From contig JAGYIL010000001.1 in the NCBI GenBank assembly GCA_018402545.1, forward strand, positions 992,001 through 1,056,000: DNA of 64,000 bases. The letters are read 5' to 3'. This DNA is from Saccharospirillum sp. (GTDB lineage: Bacteria > Pseudomonadota > Gammaproteobacteria > Pseudomonadales > Natronospirillaceae). The notes under the pieces were generated by a model. That model had not been told where the DNA came from and did not search any database. It worked only from the letters and a program-made list of their open reading frames with translations. Made by a program: the position numbers and the translations under genes. Below are positions 26,908-36,942 of this stretch, piece after piece. Position 1 is the first letter of the stretch. Each line of letters starts with the position of its first letter.

Positions 26908-29853
26908 TCAGGGTGTTACCTGAGGTAACAGCCGATGTAAGGGTAACCGAATTGTGAACCGAGTGCCAATGCCCTCGGCAGCAAACGCCGGGCTGTCCAC
27001 GGCCATATGGCCGTAGTGTTCTTCGACAATGGTATAGGCCAGAAACAGGCCTAGCCCGGTGCCTTTGCCGACCTCCTTGGTAGTGAAGAAGGGGTCGAAA
27101 ATGTGATCGACAACGTCGGCTGCAATACCGGTTCCGCGGTCGATGACTTCAACCACAGCACTCTCTACTTCGGCTTCTGCCCGCACCCGTATCACCTCGC
27201 CATCGGGGCTGGCATCCCGGGCGTTGCCAAGCAGATTGATGAATACCTGGCTCAGACGCTGTGCCTCGCACAGTACGGTCAGGTCATCGGCAACCTCATT
27301 CACAAAGATCACCCGCTGCGCATCGCGCGACAGGGATAACAGGTCGATGGCGTCCTGCACCACCTGGCGTAAAGGGTAAGGTTGATGGTCGGCCTTGCCG
27401 TCGCCCTGGCCGGCATGCGCGAAGTTGACCAGCGAGCGTACAATTTTGGTCACCCGACCAGCCTGTTCCCGAATCTGATCGGCGATCACCTGTTGCTCGG
27501 CCGGGTCGGTCACGTATTTCAGGTCCTGAGCGAGGCAGTCGATACCGGTGATGGGGTTGCCGATTTCATGGGCAACGCCGGCGGCCAGACGACCAATTGA
27601 CGCCAGGCGCTCGGAATGGACCAGTTCCGATTCCAGCAACTTATGCTCGGTTTCGTCTTCAAGCAGAATGACAGTGCCTTCGAGCGGCTCGTCGCGGCGT
27701 TGCATCTGGGCGCTGCGATGCAGACTGAACCAGCGCTTACCCCTCCCATCCGCATTGGGCTGTTCTACGGTGAGCTTGTTGGACTGGCCCTTGAGAAAGC
27801 TGTCGAGCAGGTCGTACCAGTTGGCGGGCAAGGAATCGAGGCGGGCGCCAATGGCTTCGGCCTCAGTAATGCCGGTCATGTCGGCCATGACCCGGTTCCA
27901 CAGCAGTATTTCTCCGTCACTGGCCAGCGAGCAGACGCCGATCGGCAAGTTATAGAGCGTTTCACGGTGGTGTCGGCGCAGCCGGTCGAGTTCGGCGGCC
28001 ATGCCGGTTAACTGATGGTGGTAGCCATCGAGCCGTTGCTCGAAAAAGTAGATGTCATCCCGTTCGGCACGCCCGCCTTGCTCGTATGGCAGATAGCGGG
28101 CGACCAGGGCCTGGGCGACGCTCGGGCCCATCAGCCCCGATAAGTTGGCCTCAATGGTGTCGCGCAGGCGGCGCAGGGCATAAGGGCGGTATTCGCCGAG
28201 CGGAAAGCCCAGCGTTTTCAGTGCTCGCTTAACTTCACGTTCCGCCATGATGCGCCCCAGTGGGCGACTCAAGGTTTCGATGAATTCGGTTACATTGCGC
28301 GCTTTCAGCGGCAGGCGATGGCGCCGGTCGACCGAAGTGATGACGCAGGTTTGGGCGGCATCTTTCTCCTCCTTGCTGGTGCGAGTGAGCAGCGAGACCA
28401 GCACGAATGTCAGCGTATTGATACCCAGCGACACCAGGGTGGTCAAAGACCAGTGGTCGGCTTCCAGGGCGAAGCCCATGCGCAGTTGGGTGCCGAGCGA
28501 CAGGCTTTCGGCCAGCATGGGTATGGCCAGGCTTGCGGCCCAGACCAGCAAGCCCAGTGTTAACCCGCTGACAAACCCCTGGCGGTTGGCCCCGGCCCAG
28601 AACAGCAGACCCAGAATGCCTGGCAATAACTGCAGCAGGCCGGTAAAGGCGGTAATACCCAGGGAGGTGAGGTTCTGCACCTGGTTGAGCAACAGATAGA
28701 GCGCGTAGGACAGACCGATGACCACACCGATCAGCAGGCGGCGTACCCACAGCAGCCAGCGGTAAACATCGGCACTGAAGCTCGGTTTGTAAAACGGCAA
28801 TACCAGATGATTCATCGCCATGCTGGCCATGGAGATCGACGCCAGCACGGTGATGCCGGCGGCGGCCGACAAACCACCCAGGTAGGCCAGCCAGGTCACC
28901 CAGGGTTTGTCGAGCAGCAGCCCAATCGACAGCGAAAAGTACTCCGGGCTGACGGTCGACCCGAGCGACTGACCAGCCCAGAGAATGGGCATCACTGGCA
29001 GTGCCATCAGCAACAGATAGATGGGCATGGCCCAGCTGGCCATGCGCAACCGCGACAGATTGGAGGTTTCCCGGAACAACAGCTGGAACAGGTGCGGCAA
29101 TACCAGCGGCGCGGAGACGAACATCAACAGCAGCGAAAACCACTGCACCGGCTGCAGCGGAGGCGTTTGAAACTGGGGCTCGAGTGCCAGCTGTGACCAA
29201 CGGGAAATGCCCGGCCAGCTGCCGAACACTTCCAGCGCAGCAACGGCGCCAATCACCAGAAACGCCACCAGTTTGAACAGCGATTCAAACGCCAGCGCGA
29301 ACATCAGCCCCCGGTGCTTTTCGGTGGGGGCGATATCGCGGGCACCAAACAGAATGGAGAATGCCAGTAGGATCAGACAGATCAGCAGGGCCAGTGGCCA
29401 GGCCATGGTGTTCGGGTCGAGCAGGGTGATGGTGTCGGTAATGGCCTGAATCTGCAGCGCCAGCATGGGTAACATGGCCAGTACCACGCCCAGGGTGGTC
29501 AGAAACCCAACCCAGCGGCTGCGGTAGCGAAAGGCAAAGAGGTCGGCCAGGGAGGCCAGCTGGTAACTGCGCGACAGATCATGAATGGGCCGCAGTATGA
29601 TGGCCGAAAACACCAGGGCAATGGCGAGACCCAGATAGAGGGCGAGGTACCCGTACCCCAGGTGGTAGGCAAGGCCTACGCTGCCATAAAAAGCAAAGGC
29701 ACTGCAGTAAACCCCCAATGCCAGCAGGTAGACCAGCGGATGGCGGGCCAGGTTTTGGGGGATCCAGCCGCGCTCTGCGCAGTAGGCCGCCAGAAACAGC
29801 AGTAATAAATACCCGAGACTGACGCTGATAAGGAGTTGCCAGCTAAAGCCCAT
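26908..29853 (-). CDS. cbrA: SLC5-fused sensor histidine kinase CbrA
   Basis: N-terminal about 13-TM SSS/SLC5-like region, PAS, HisKA (GVAHEIGNPITGIDCLAQ), HATPase (DPFFTTKEVGKGTGLGL). Confidence 0.93.
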   Translation of the reverse strand: MGFSWQLLISVSLGYLLLLFLAAYCAERGWIPQNLARHPLVYLLALGVYCSAFAFYGSVGLAYHLGYGYLALYLGLAIALVFSAIILRPIHDLSRSYQLASLADLFAFRYRSRWVGFLTTLGVVLAMLPMLALQIQAITDTITLLDPNTMAWPLALLICLILLAFSILFGARDIAPTEKHRGLMFALAFESLFKLVAFLVIGAVAALEVFGSWPGISRWSQLALEPQFQTPPLQPVQWFSLLLMFVSAPLVLPHLFQLLFRETSNLSRLRMASWAMPIYLLLMALPVMPILWAGQSLGSTVSPEYFSLSIGLLLDKPWVTWLAYLGGLSAAAGITVLASISMASMAMNHLVLPFYKPSFSADVYRWLLWVRRLLIGVVIGLSYALYLLLNQVQNLTSLGITAFTGLLQLLPGILGLLFWAGANRQGFVSGLTLGLLVWAASLAIPMLAESLSLGTQLRMGFALEADHWSLTTLVSLGINTLTFVLVSLLTRTSKEEKDAAQTCVITSVDRRHRLPLKARNVTEFIETLSRPLGRIMAEREVKRALKTLGFPLGEYRPYALRRLRDTIEANLSGLMGPSVAQALVARYLPYEQGGRAERDDIYFFEQRLDGYHHQLTGMAAELDRLRRHHRETLYNLPIGVCSLASDGEILLWNRVMADMTGITEAEAIGARLDSLPANWYDLLDSFLKGQSNKLTVEQPNADGRGKRWFSLHRSAQMQRRDEPLEGTVILLEDETEHKLLESELVHSERLASIGRLAAGVAHEIGNPITGIDCLAQDLKYVTDPAEQQVIADQIREQAGRVTKIVRSLVNFAHAGQGDGKADHQPYPLRQVVQDAIDLLSLSRDAQRVIFVNEVADDLTVLCEAQRLSQVFINLLGNARDASPDGEVIRVRAEAEVESAVVEVIDRGTGIAADVVDHIFDPFFTTKEVGKGTGLGLFLAYTIVEEHYGHMAVDSPAFAAEGIGTRFTIRLPLHRLLPQVTP

Positions 29854-30020
29854 TAGCGCCGACTCCGCAGATATTCAGCCAGTGCATTGACTGCGATCAG
29901 GCCTGTCCAGATCAGGAAGGGCAGATACCACAGCTGCACCGTCCCGGAGCCATCCAGTGAGAATGGCAGCAAGAGGTAGAAGGGTAAAATGAACAGCTTG
30001 AGTAATAACGACAGTGACAT
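29853..30020 (-). CDS. Small membrane protein, CbrX-like, translationally coupled to cbrA
   Basis: 55-aa ORF MSLSLLLKLFILPFYLLLPFSLDGSGTVQLWYLPFLIWTGLIAVNALAEYLRSRR; stop/start overlap TAATG with cbrA. Below the ORF-track length cutoff. Confidence 0.72.
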   Translation of the reverse strand: MSLSLLLKLFILPFYLLLPFSLDGSGTVQLWYLPFLIWTGLIAVNALAEYLRSRR

Positions 30021-30116
30021 GGGTCGCCCGCCCGAGAATGCGGGCGTTATCCTACCCTTACAGCGGCCAGAATTTAAGCAGCGACTGAAGAATTCCCGCC
30101 CGGGGGCGGGTGGGGA

Positions 30117-31649
30117 TCAGTCGGGGTAGGTTTTTTTAATGGCAATAATGTCATCGAAATGAGCCAGTACTATGTCGACCAGGGCCGGATCGAACTGCTT
30201 GCCGCGTTCCCGTTCGATGAGAGCCCGGGTTTCCTCGTAGGACCAGGGCGCCTTGTAGCAGCGAGCGCTGGTGAGCGCATCGAACACGTCCGCCAGGGCC
30301 GTTATGCGGCCTTCAATGCTGATTGAATCGCCCTGTTTGCCATGGGGGTAGCCGGTACCATCCCAGCGTTCGTGGTGGTCCAGAGCGATCAGCGCACCGA
30401 CTTTGAGAATGGATTTTTCCGACTGGTGCAGCAGGTCGTAACCGATCTGCGAGTGGGTTTTCATGATTTCCCACTCCTCTGCATCCAGAGGGCCGGGTTT
30501 GTTAAGTACCTGGTCGGGTATGCCTATTTTGCCCAGGTCGTGCAGGGGAGCCGCTTCGCGGATTAGCTGCGCCTGTTGTTCTCCCAGCCCTGCTTTCAGT
30601 GCGATCAGTTCACTGATGTGTGACACCCTGCGCAGGTGCTGGCCGGTTTCCCGGGATCGATGCTCTACCGCATCGCCCAGAATAAAAACGATTTCACGCT
30701 GACTGTCTTCCAGTTCAGTGCGCAGGGACAGATTTTCAAAAGCGGTCAGGGCGTTCTGGCAAAAAACCTCCAGCAGGTGGCGTTCGATGGGACTCTGAGG
30801 TGTCAGGCCCTTGAGGAACAGCATGCTTAAATGCAGTTCGTTGGACCGGTATAGGCACAAATAGCCATTGTCCATGTACTGCGAGTGATACCCGAGTTCG
30901 GTGCTGTCGATAAAGGTGCGAACGCTGTCGGGCAGTAGCTGGGTAACCGGGACGCCCACCTTGCTGTGATAGGCACCGGTACCGGCGACGACGGTCAGCT
31001 TGCCGGCCTGTTCATGGGCGGCAATGCCCTCGCACTGAGCGTAGAGTGCATCTTCGTCGGGCGACAGTATCGCCGAAATCTGTTCGAGAATGCCCAGGGC
31101 AAAGTCGGTGAGGAAGGTTTTCTGCTGCAGGTGAATGGAGGCGCTGAGTATGCGTTCCAGGCCCTGCCGGCTGCGATCGAGCGCGAGGATGTCGCGGTAA
31201 CTGCGTAAGCAGGAGTACAGCAAGGTATGCAGCTTGCTGCGCGTGAGTTCGGTTTTTTCCTTGTAATCGTTGATGTCGTAGTCGGCAATGATGGTTTCTT
31301 CCGGTGCCTGGCCTGGCTGGCCGGTGCGCAGCACAATACGGGTGAAGGTATTGTCCAGCCGGGTGCGAATGGTCTCTGCCAGATCCAGCCCGGCGTGGTC
31401 CGTTTCCATAACCACATCGAGCAGGCACAGGGCCGTATCCGGGTTGTCTCTCATCACCGCTTCGCCTTCGACACCGCTGTAGCTGTGCAGGAAGGCCAGC
31501 GGCCTGCCATCGAACCGGAAGTTGCGCAGCGCCAGGGTGGTGATGGCGTGTACTTCTTCGTCGTCGTCCACGATCAGCACCTTCCACGGCAACAGATGCT
31601 CCGGGTCTGAGGTGGTGCGTTCGCTCGCAAAGGTCAGTTTCTCGTTCAT
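30117..31649 (-). CDS. Response regulator with DUF3369-like and HD-GYP domains
   Basis: REC (KVLIVDDDEEVHAITTLAL), HD-GYP (AAPLHDLGKIGIPDQVLNKPG..HHERWDGTGYPHGKQGDSISIEGRI). Start at MNEKL. Confidence 0.9.
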   Translation of the reverse strand: MNEKLTFASERTTSDPEHLLPWKVLIVDDDEEVHAITTLALRNFRFDGRPLAFLHSYSGVEGEAVMRDNPDTALCLLDVVMETDHAGLDLAETIRTRLDNTFTRIVLRTGQPGQAPEETIIADYDINDYKEKTELTRSKLHTLLYSCLRSYRDILALDRSRQGLERILSASIHLQQKTFLTDFALGILEQISAILSPDEDALYAQCEGIAAHEQAGKLTVVAGTGAYHSKVGVPVTQLLPDSVRTFIDSTELGYHSQYMDNGYLCLYRSNELHLSMLFLKGLTPQSPIERHLLEVFCQNALTAFENLSLRTELEDSQREIVFILGDAVEHRSRETGQHLRRVSHISELIALKAGLGEQQAQLIREAAPLHDLGKIGIPDQVLNKPGPLDAEEWEIMKTHSQIGYDLLHQSEKSILKVGALIALDHHERWDGTGYPHGKQGDSISIEGRITALADVFDALTSARCYKAPWSYEETRALIERERGKQFDPALVDIVLAHFDDIIAIKKTYPD

Positions 31650-33286
31650 GTTGCGGTGTCCGGGGTTGGTGTTGGCTCCGGCGTGGCGCCTGCCGGTGAA
31701 TAGGGGATGGTGATGATCAGCCTGCAACCCTGATGTGGCGGGCTGTCGAGCCGTATTTTTCCGTTCAGCTTACCGGTGACCAGATTAAAAACGATGTTCA
31801 TGCCCAGGCCACTGCCACCACTGGAGCGGCGGGTTGTAAAAAACGGATCGAACATGCGTTTCTGGGTGTCGGGCCCCATGCCTTCTCCGTCGTCTTCATA
31901 AATCAGCTCCAGCGTCTTTTTCTGAACCCGGTTATAGAGTCGGATCTGACCCGGGCGGGTGCTGTCGTCGAACCCATGGAGCAACGAATTGATGATCAGG
32001 TTGGTAATGATCTGTGCCAGCGCTCCCGGCGTCAGTTGCAGGACAATATCAGGGTCGATCTCATTCAAGACCGTTATCGGCGTGTTTTTGTATTTTGGTT
32101 TCAGGCTGGCCAGAATTTCATCGACATAAACCTGCAGATTAATGTCGCGTTGTTCATCGCTGGTCTGATCCACCGCCACCTGCTTGAACGACCGAATCAG
32201 TTGCGCCGCCCGATCAAGGTTGCTCGACAGCAGCGTGCCGGTTTCCAGGCACTCATGAAAGAACCGTTCGAGGTCCGACTTGGTGAGCGTTTCATTCTCC
32301 AGCTCCCGCTGCGTCTGGCGGGCCTCTGAAGTCAGGTGGCTGGCGGCGGTTATGGAGACACCCAGCGGCGTGTTGACTTCATGGGCGACGCCGCTGACCA
32401 GATTACCCAGCGAAGCCAGCTTCTCACTTTGCAGCAGTTCATCCTGGGCGATCTGGAGTTTTTCGAGCGACTCGCTCAACTCGGTGTTGCTGCGTTGCAG
32501 CGCCTCGGTGCGCTCGCTCACGGTTGCCTCAAGCTCGGTTCGGTATTCGAGCAGTTCTTTTTCGTGCTCTATCAGGCGGTCGCGCTGATCGTTAAACGAC
32601 TGATACAACCGGCCGATTTCATCCGACCGGGCTTCGAGAGAAGGTTCGCGCTGCACGATCCAGGTGGAGACATCACCCTTGGAAGTGCGATCGACAAAAT
32701 CGGTAAACGCCTTGATCGGAACCGCGACGATGCGGTCAACCAGGGCATAGAGTCCAATCAGCAACAGAACGATGGCCAGCACCGCAGAGATAATAACGCC
32801 ACCCAGCACCAGCCGAACCTGATTATCGATCAAGCTATCGTCGCTGCGCAGATAGATCCAGCCAATGACAGACTCAGAGTTATTAAACTCATGTACGACG
32901 GGCGTGCTGATGAAGAGGCTGTTGGCATCATTCCATTCAGTACGGTCACCACCCGGAGGCAGGTCGGTGAACGACATGTTGTTCAGATCGCCAAGGTTCA
33001 GGCTGATTTCGCCCTCTGCGCTGCGAACGGCTACGCCGGAGATATAAGGATCGCGCAGCAGGGCATTGGCGGCGCGGGTGACGCCGCTGTCGTCAAAGGC
33101 CCACATCGATTCCTGAATAATGGGCAGCATGTTGCCGAGTGAGGCGTCCACGTTCTGATTACGCAACCCCTCCATGGTCCGGTTGAGCGCGGAGTATTGC
33201 ATCAAAATGGTCACCAGAATGGCGATGGCCACCCCAAACGTGATGTACAGCAGCAGACGGCGCGCCAGCGAAGCGTTTACAGTCAT
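31646..33286 (-). CDS. HAMP sensor histidine kinase
   Basis: TM, periplasmic domain, HAMP, HisKA (GVAHEVNTPLGVSITAASHL), HATPase (DPFFTTRRSSGGSGLGM). ATGA overlap with downstream response regulator. Confidence 0.9.
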   Translation of the reverse strand: MTVNASLARRLLLYITFGVAIAILVTILMQYSALNRTMEGLRNQNVDASLGNMLPIIQESMWAFDDSGVTRAANALLRDPYISGVAVRSAEGEISLNLGDLNNMSFTDLPPGGDRTEWNDANSLFISTPVVHEFNNSESVIGWIYLRSDDSLIDNQVRLVLGGVIISAVLAIVLLLIGLYALVDRIVAVPIKAFTDFVDRTSKGDVSTWIVQREPSLEARSDEIGRLYQSFNDQRDRLIEHEKELLEYRTELEATVSERTEALQRSNTELSESLEKLQIAQDELLQSEKLASLGNLVSGVAHEVNTPLGVSITAASHLTSEARQTQRELENETLTKSDLERFFHECLETGTLLSSNLDRAAQLIRSFKQVAVDQTSDEQRDINLQVYVDEILASLKPKYKNTPITVLNEIDPDIVLQLTPGALAQIITNLIINSLLHGFDDSTRPGQIRLYNRVQKKTLELIYEDDGEGMGPDTQKRMFDPFFTTRRSSGGSGLGMNIVFNLVTGKLNGKIRLDSPPHQGCRLIITIPYSPAGATPEPTPTPDTAT

Positions 33287-33412
33287 GAAACAGTGCAACC
33301 CCGAAGCAAAGTCTACCTAGCGTAAACCCGCATTCAGGTTCGCGCCAGCAAACAGGCGAGGAACGAATCAACGATTGCTTTTTTTATCCGGGTTAAAATT
33401 AGCGGGTTTGGT

Positions 33413-34276
33413 TTAGACGCGAATTTCATGCAGCTCACGCAGGTTGGCAGGAGACCATTGCCCGAGCGCCTCGGCAAGCATGCGCGCGGGCGTGTCGGCC
33501 TGAACATCAAGGCCGAGCCATGGCCAGAGCTGCATCAGGTTGGCTGTGGCCTGGTTGTTGTCCAGAGCCGGCGCAAAGTTCTGCTTGCTGAGCTTCTGAC
33601 CGGCATGAACCAGCACCGGGAAATGCGCATGGTTCGGGCACTCATGACCCAGTGCCCGGTACAGCGCCCGCTGCCAGAAGGTGGAGCTGAGCAAATCGAT
33701 GCCGCGCACGATGTCGGTCATCCCCTGATCGGCGTCGTCCACCACCACGGCCAGTTGGTAGGCAAACAGACCATCGCGCCGGCGAATCACGACATCGCCG
33801 TAGTCGCGCGCCAGAGCCGTTCGCTGTGGCCCCTGAAACAGGTCGGTAAAGGCATCGTCGATGTCGGGTGTCTGAAAGCGGATGGCGGCATCGGCCCGGG
33901 GCTGGCGACAGGCGCGGCAGGTGCCCGGGTAAACCGGATGCCCGGCCAGCTGCTTGCGGCTGCAGCGGCACCAGAACAGCTGATCCCGGTCGGCCAACAC
34001 CTCGATGGCGTGGTGATAGACGTCATTGCGCTGGCTCTGGTACATCACCGGCGAATCCCACACCAGACCGTGGGCCTCAAGACTGCGCAGAATGTCATCG
34101 CTCGCCCCCGGCTGGGTTCTCGGTGGGTCCAGATCCTCGATGCGTAGCCACCATTCACCGCCATGGCGCCGGGCTTCGAGGTAGCTGACCAGCGCTGCCA
34201 GCAAAGAGCCCAGGTGCAGTGGCCCGGTGGGCGAGGGGGCGAAACGCCCGCGATAGCGAGGTGGCTGAGCCGTCAT
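33413..34276 (-). CDS. gluQ: Glutamyl-Q tRNA(Asp) synthetase
   Basis: RGRFAPSPTGPLHLGSLLAALVSYLEAR; truncated GluRS-like protein. Confidence 0.95.
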   Translation of the reverse strand: MTAQPPRYRGRFAPSPTGPLHLGSLLAALVSYLEARRHGGEWWLRIEDLDPPRTQPGASDDILRSLEAHGLVWDSPVMYQSQRNDVYHHAIEVLADRDQLFWCRCSRKQLAGHPVYPGTCRACRQPRADAAIRFQTPDIDDAFTDLFQGPQRTALARDYGDVVIRRRDGLFAYQLAVVVDDADQGMTDIVRGIDLLSSTFWQRALYRALGHECPNHAHFPVLVHAGQKLSKQNFAPALDNNQATANLMQLWPWLGLDVQADTPARMLAEALGQWSPANLRELHEIRV

Positions 34277-34385
34277 GCTGGCCTTGATCTCCGTTTAAAG
34301 ACATTGGATTAGCGCGCTGGTATTGGACTGGGCGTTACCTATTCTGCATTATGCCCACGGTTTTCAGTCTTTGCAGGTAGCCGTT

Positions 34386-35576
34386 ATGTCCGCCAACCGA
34401 CTCGCCGATCGTACCCGACACATCGCGCCCTTTCACGTTATGGGCGTGCTCGCCAAGGCCCGGGCCATGGAAGCCGAAGGCCGGTCCGTGATTAGCTTAT
34501 TCGTTGGTGAGCCGGATTTTGGAACGCCCGAGGCAATCATAAAAGCGGGCCAGCAAGCATTGGCGGACGGACATACCGGTTACACCGCCGCGATGGGAAT
34601 ACCGGCTCTGCGAGCCGCCATTGCCGACCGCTACCAGCGCTGGCATGGCATTACCGTCGACCCGGCGCGAATAGCGGTAACTCCGGGTGGTTCAAGCGCC
34701 CTGTTACTGGCATTTGCGGCCACCATCGACCCCGGAAAGAGAGTGTTATTGCCCGAACCCGGTTACCCCTGCAACCGGCATTTCCTGCAAGTGCTTAATG
34801 GTCAGGGTGTCTCGGTGCCGCTGTCGAACGATGGCTTGCGACTGGATATTGCTGCACTCGAGGCCGCTGTGACTGATGAGACTACCGGTCTGTTGCTGGC
34901 GTCACCCTGCAATCCGACGGGTCAGGTGCTGTCCCGCGAAGAGTGGACCGCCGCTTCAAACTTTGCCCACCGTCATGATCTGTCCTTGTTTGCCGACGAA
35001 ATCTATCATGGTCTGACCTTTACCGAGGCATTGCCGCCGACAGCACTGGAAGTAAACGACGATGCCTGGGTCACGCAAAGCTTTTCGAAATTTTATGGCA
35101 TGACCGGCTGGCGTCTGGGTTGGGTTGTTGTGCCCGAATACGCGGTTGACGCTGCAGAACGCCTGGCGCAAAACCTGTTTTTATCTGCCCCCGCGATGGC
35201 CCAACAAGCTGCATTGACCGCTTTTACCCCCGAAGTAGAAAAAGAATGCTTTGACAGAGCCGTTGAACTCAAAGCACGCCGGGATACATTGGCACCGGCT
35301 ATCGAAGCGCTTGGATTACCCCTGTTGGCGCAACCGGATGGCGCTTTCTACCTCTATGTTGATGTGTCATCGGTGTGCGAAGACGCCATGGACTGGTGCC
35401 AGCAATTACTGGAGGAAACCGGTGTGGCGATTGCCCCGGGGTTGGATTTTGGCGGGGCTACTGAGCACAGTGCGGTGCGTATTGCTTACACCGTTTCGAT
35501 ATCTCGCCTGGAAGAAGCAGTTAGTAGAATCGGAGACTTTCTGGCGCGGCATCCTTATCTGTCCCGTCGAAAGTGA
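34386..35576 (+). CDS. Class I/II pyridoxal-phosphate aminotransferase
   Basis: SNPTGQ-type motif (SPCNPTGQVLSREEW), TQSFSKFYGMTGWRLGW. Confidence 0.92.
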   Translation: MSANRLADRTRHIAPFHVMGVLAKARAMEAEGRSVISLFVGEPDFGTPEAIIKAGQQALADGHTGYTAAMGIPALRAAIADRYQRWHGITVDPARIAVTPGGSSALLLAFAATIDPGKRVLLPEPGYPCNRHFLQVLNGQGVSVPLSNDGLRLDIAALEAAVTDETTGLLLASPCNPTGQVLSREEWTAASNFAHRHDLSLFADEIYHGLTFTEALPPTALEVNDDAWVTQSFSKFYGMTGWRLGWVVVPEYAVDAAERLAQNLFLSAPAMAQQAALTAFTPEVEKECFDRAVELKARRDTLAPAIEALGLPLLAQPDGAFYLYVDVSSVCEDAMDWCQQLLEETGVAIAPGLDFGGATEHSAVRIAYTVSISRLEEAVSRIGDFLARHPYLSRRK

Positions 35577-35648
35577 CGTCGGAAAATCGTAATTTTAATT
35601 CATTAGCGGTTTGTAGTTCTGTGAGATTTGGAAATTACTCCATAGCGA

Positions 35649-35761
35649 GTGCCGGCTACCGGGCAGGCCTGTCCGGGGTAGTCTGAGGCATGGATGCCGA
35701 AGCCTAGGCCCCATGGATGGGTTTACGCCGACCCCGGAGAGGCCTGCCCGGTGGCTGGTGC
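35649..35761 (+). repeat. Modular palindromic intergenic repeat, copy R4 (short form)
   Basis: Arms gtgccggctaccgggcaggcctgtccggggt / accccggagaggcctgcccggtggctggtgc; 26 Watson-Crick plus 4 wobble pairs of 31 on + strand. Confidence 0.9.
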
Positions 35762-35814
35762 GGACTCATGCCATCTGAACTAGCCATTGGTTGGAAGTCA
35801 GCGGTGTCGACGAT

Positions 35815-36132
35815 TCACACTACCAGATACAAAACCTCATCCTTTACCGTAAATTCAGCCGGCTTCAAATAGTCCCCCTGGCAAGGGCCAGACAAACAAT
35901 GGCCCGTTTCTATTTCAAACAGAGCACCGTGGGTGGAGCACTGAATCAGGGCGCCGTCGAGATCCAGGAAATCGTTTTCCTGAAATTCCAGCTCAACGCC
36001 CAGGTGCGGGCATTCATTGTGGTAGACGAAAATCTCGCCGTCTTTGCGCACCGCAAATACCGGTTTGTCGGTGATGTCGAAGCCGAGTGACTCGCCTTCA
36101 TTCAGATCGTGAACAGAGCAAAGTTCGATCAT
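35815..36132 (-). CDS. Rieske [2Fe-2S] ferredoxin-like protein
   Basis: Motifs NECPHLGVEL and CSTHGALFEIETGHCLSGPC. Confidence 0.88.
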   Translation of the reverse strand: MIELCSVHDLNEGESLGFDITDKPVFAVRKDGEIFVYHNECPHLGVELEFQENDFLDLDGALIQCSTHGALFEIETGHCLSGPCQGDYLKPAEFTVKDEVLYLVV

Positions 36133-36162
36133 TGAGACTCCTGGTTCGAAATGACTCATGGG

Positions 36163-36942
36163 TTAATCCGGAATGATCAGCGGGCAATCGTGACGCGGGT
36201 GGCGTTGCACGGTGACCGCCAGATCGAAATAACGTTGCAGCGTATCAGTTTGGAAAACCTGGTCGGACGTGCCCTGTTCAACAATATGCCCCTGGTGCAA
36301 CAGCACCACCTGATCGGCGTAGCGGGCTGCCAGGTTCAGGTCGTGTACCACCAAGAGAATGCCCACCTCTCGCCGGGCAAAGTGTTGCACGGCTTTGAAT
36401 AGGGCCTGTTGATGGCTCAGGTCAAGCCCGGTGGTGGGCTCGTCGAGCAGCAGGAAACAGGGGCCTTCCGGTTGGGTTTCCCATATTTGAGCCAGCACCC
36501 GGGCCAGGTGAACGCGCTGTCGTTCGCCGCCACTGATGTCATCGATGCTGCGTTTGCTGAATTGGCTCAGATCACACAGCGCCAGCGCCTCCTGCACGAT
36601 CTGGCTATCCCGTTGGTGGCCGGTGTCATGAGGGTAGCGGCCGAGAGCGACTACTTCCTCGACGCGGAATTCGAAATTCAGCGCATGCTGCTGTGGCAAG
36701 ACGGACAGCAGGCGGGCTCTGTCCTGCCCCTGCCAGTCGCGGATCGGTTTGTCATGCAGGCTAACCTGACCCTGCTCTGGCGTGAGTTCGCCGCTCAGGG
36801 CTTTCAGCAAGGTACTCTTGCCCGCGCCGTTTTGCCCGATCAGGGCGGTGATCTTACCCGGCGCTACGGCGATAGACACATCCGTGAGTACGGGCTGACC
36901 CGGTAACAGGCTCAGCGTCAGCTGGTCGGCGCGCAGCGTCAT
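36163..36942 (-). CDS. hmuV: Heme ABC transporter ATP-binding protein
   Basis: Walker A GQNGAGKSTLLKALSGE; ISGGERQRVHLARVLAQ. Confidence 0.87.
   Translation of the reverse strand: MTLRADQLTLSLLPGQPVLTDVSIAVAPGKITALIGQNGAGKSTLLKALSGELTPEQGQVSLHDKPIRDWQGQDRARLLSVLPQQHALNFEFRVEEVVALGRYPHDTGHQRDSQIVQEALALCDLSQFSKRSIDDISGGERQRVHLARVLAQIWETQPEGPCFLLLDEPTTGLDLSHQQALFKAVQHFARREVGILLVVHDLNLAARYADQVVLLHQGHIVEQGTSDQVFQTDTLQRYFDLAVTVQRHPRHDCPLIIPD

Noticed and set aside
28235-29200. 321-aa minus-strand ORF
   Set aside because: Out-of-frame overlap with cbrA; Arg/Ala/Gly/Pro-rich shadow translation.
32336-33142. 268-aa plus-strand ORF
   Set aside because: Antisense to the HAMP histidine kinase; no domain signature.
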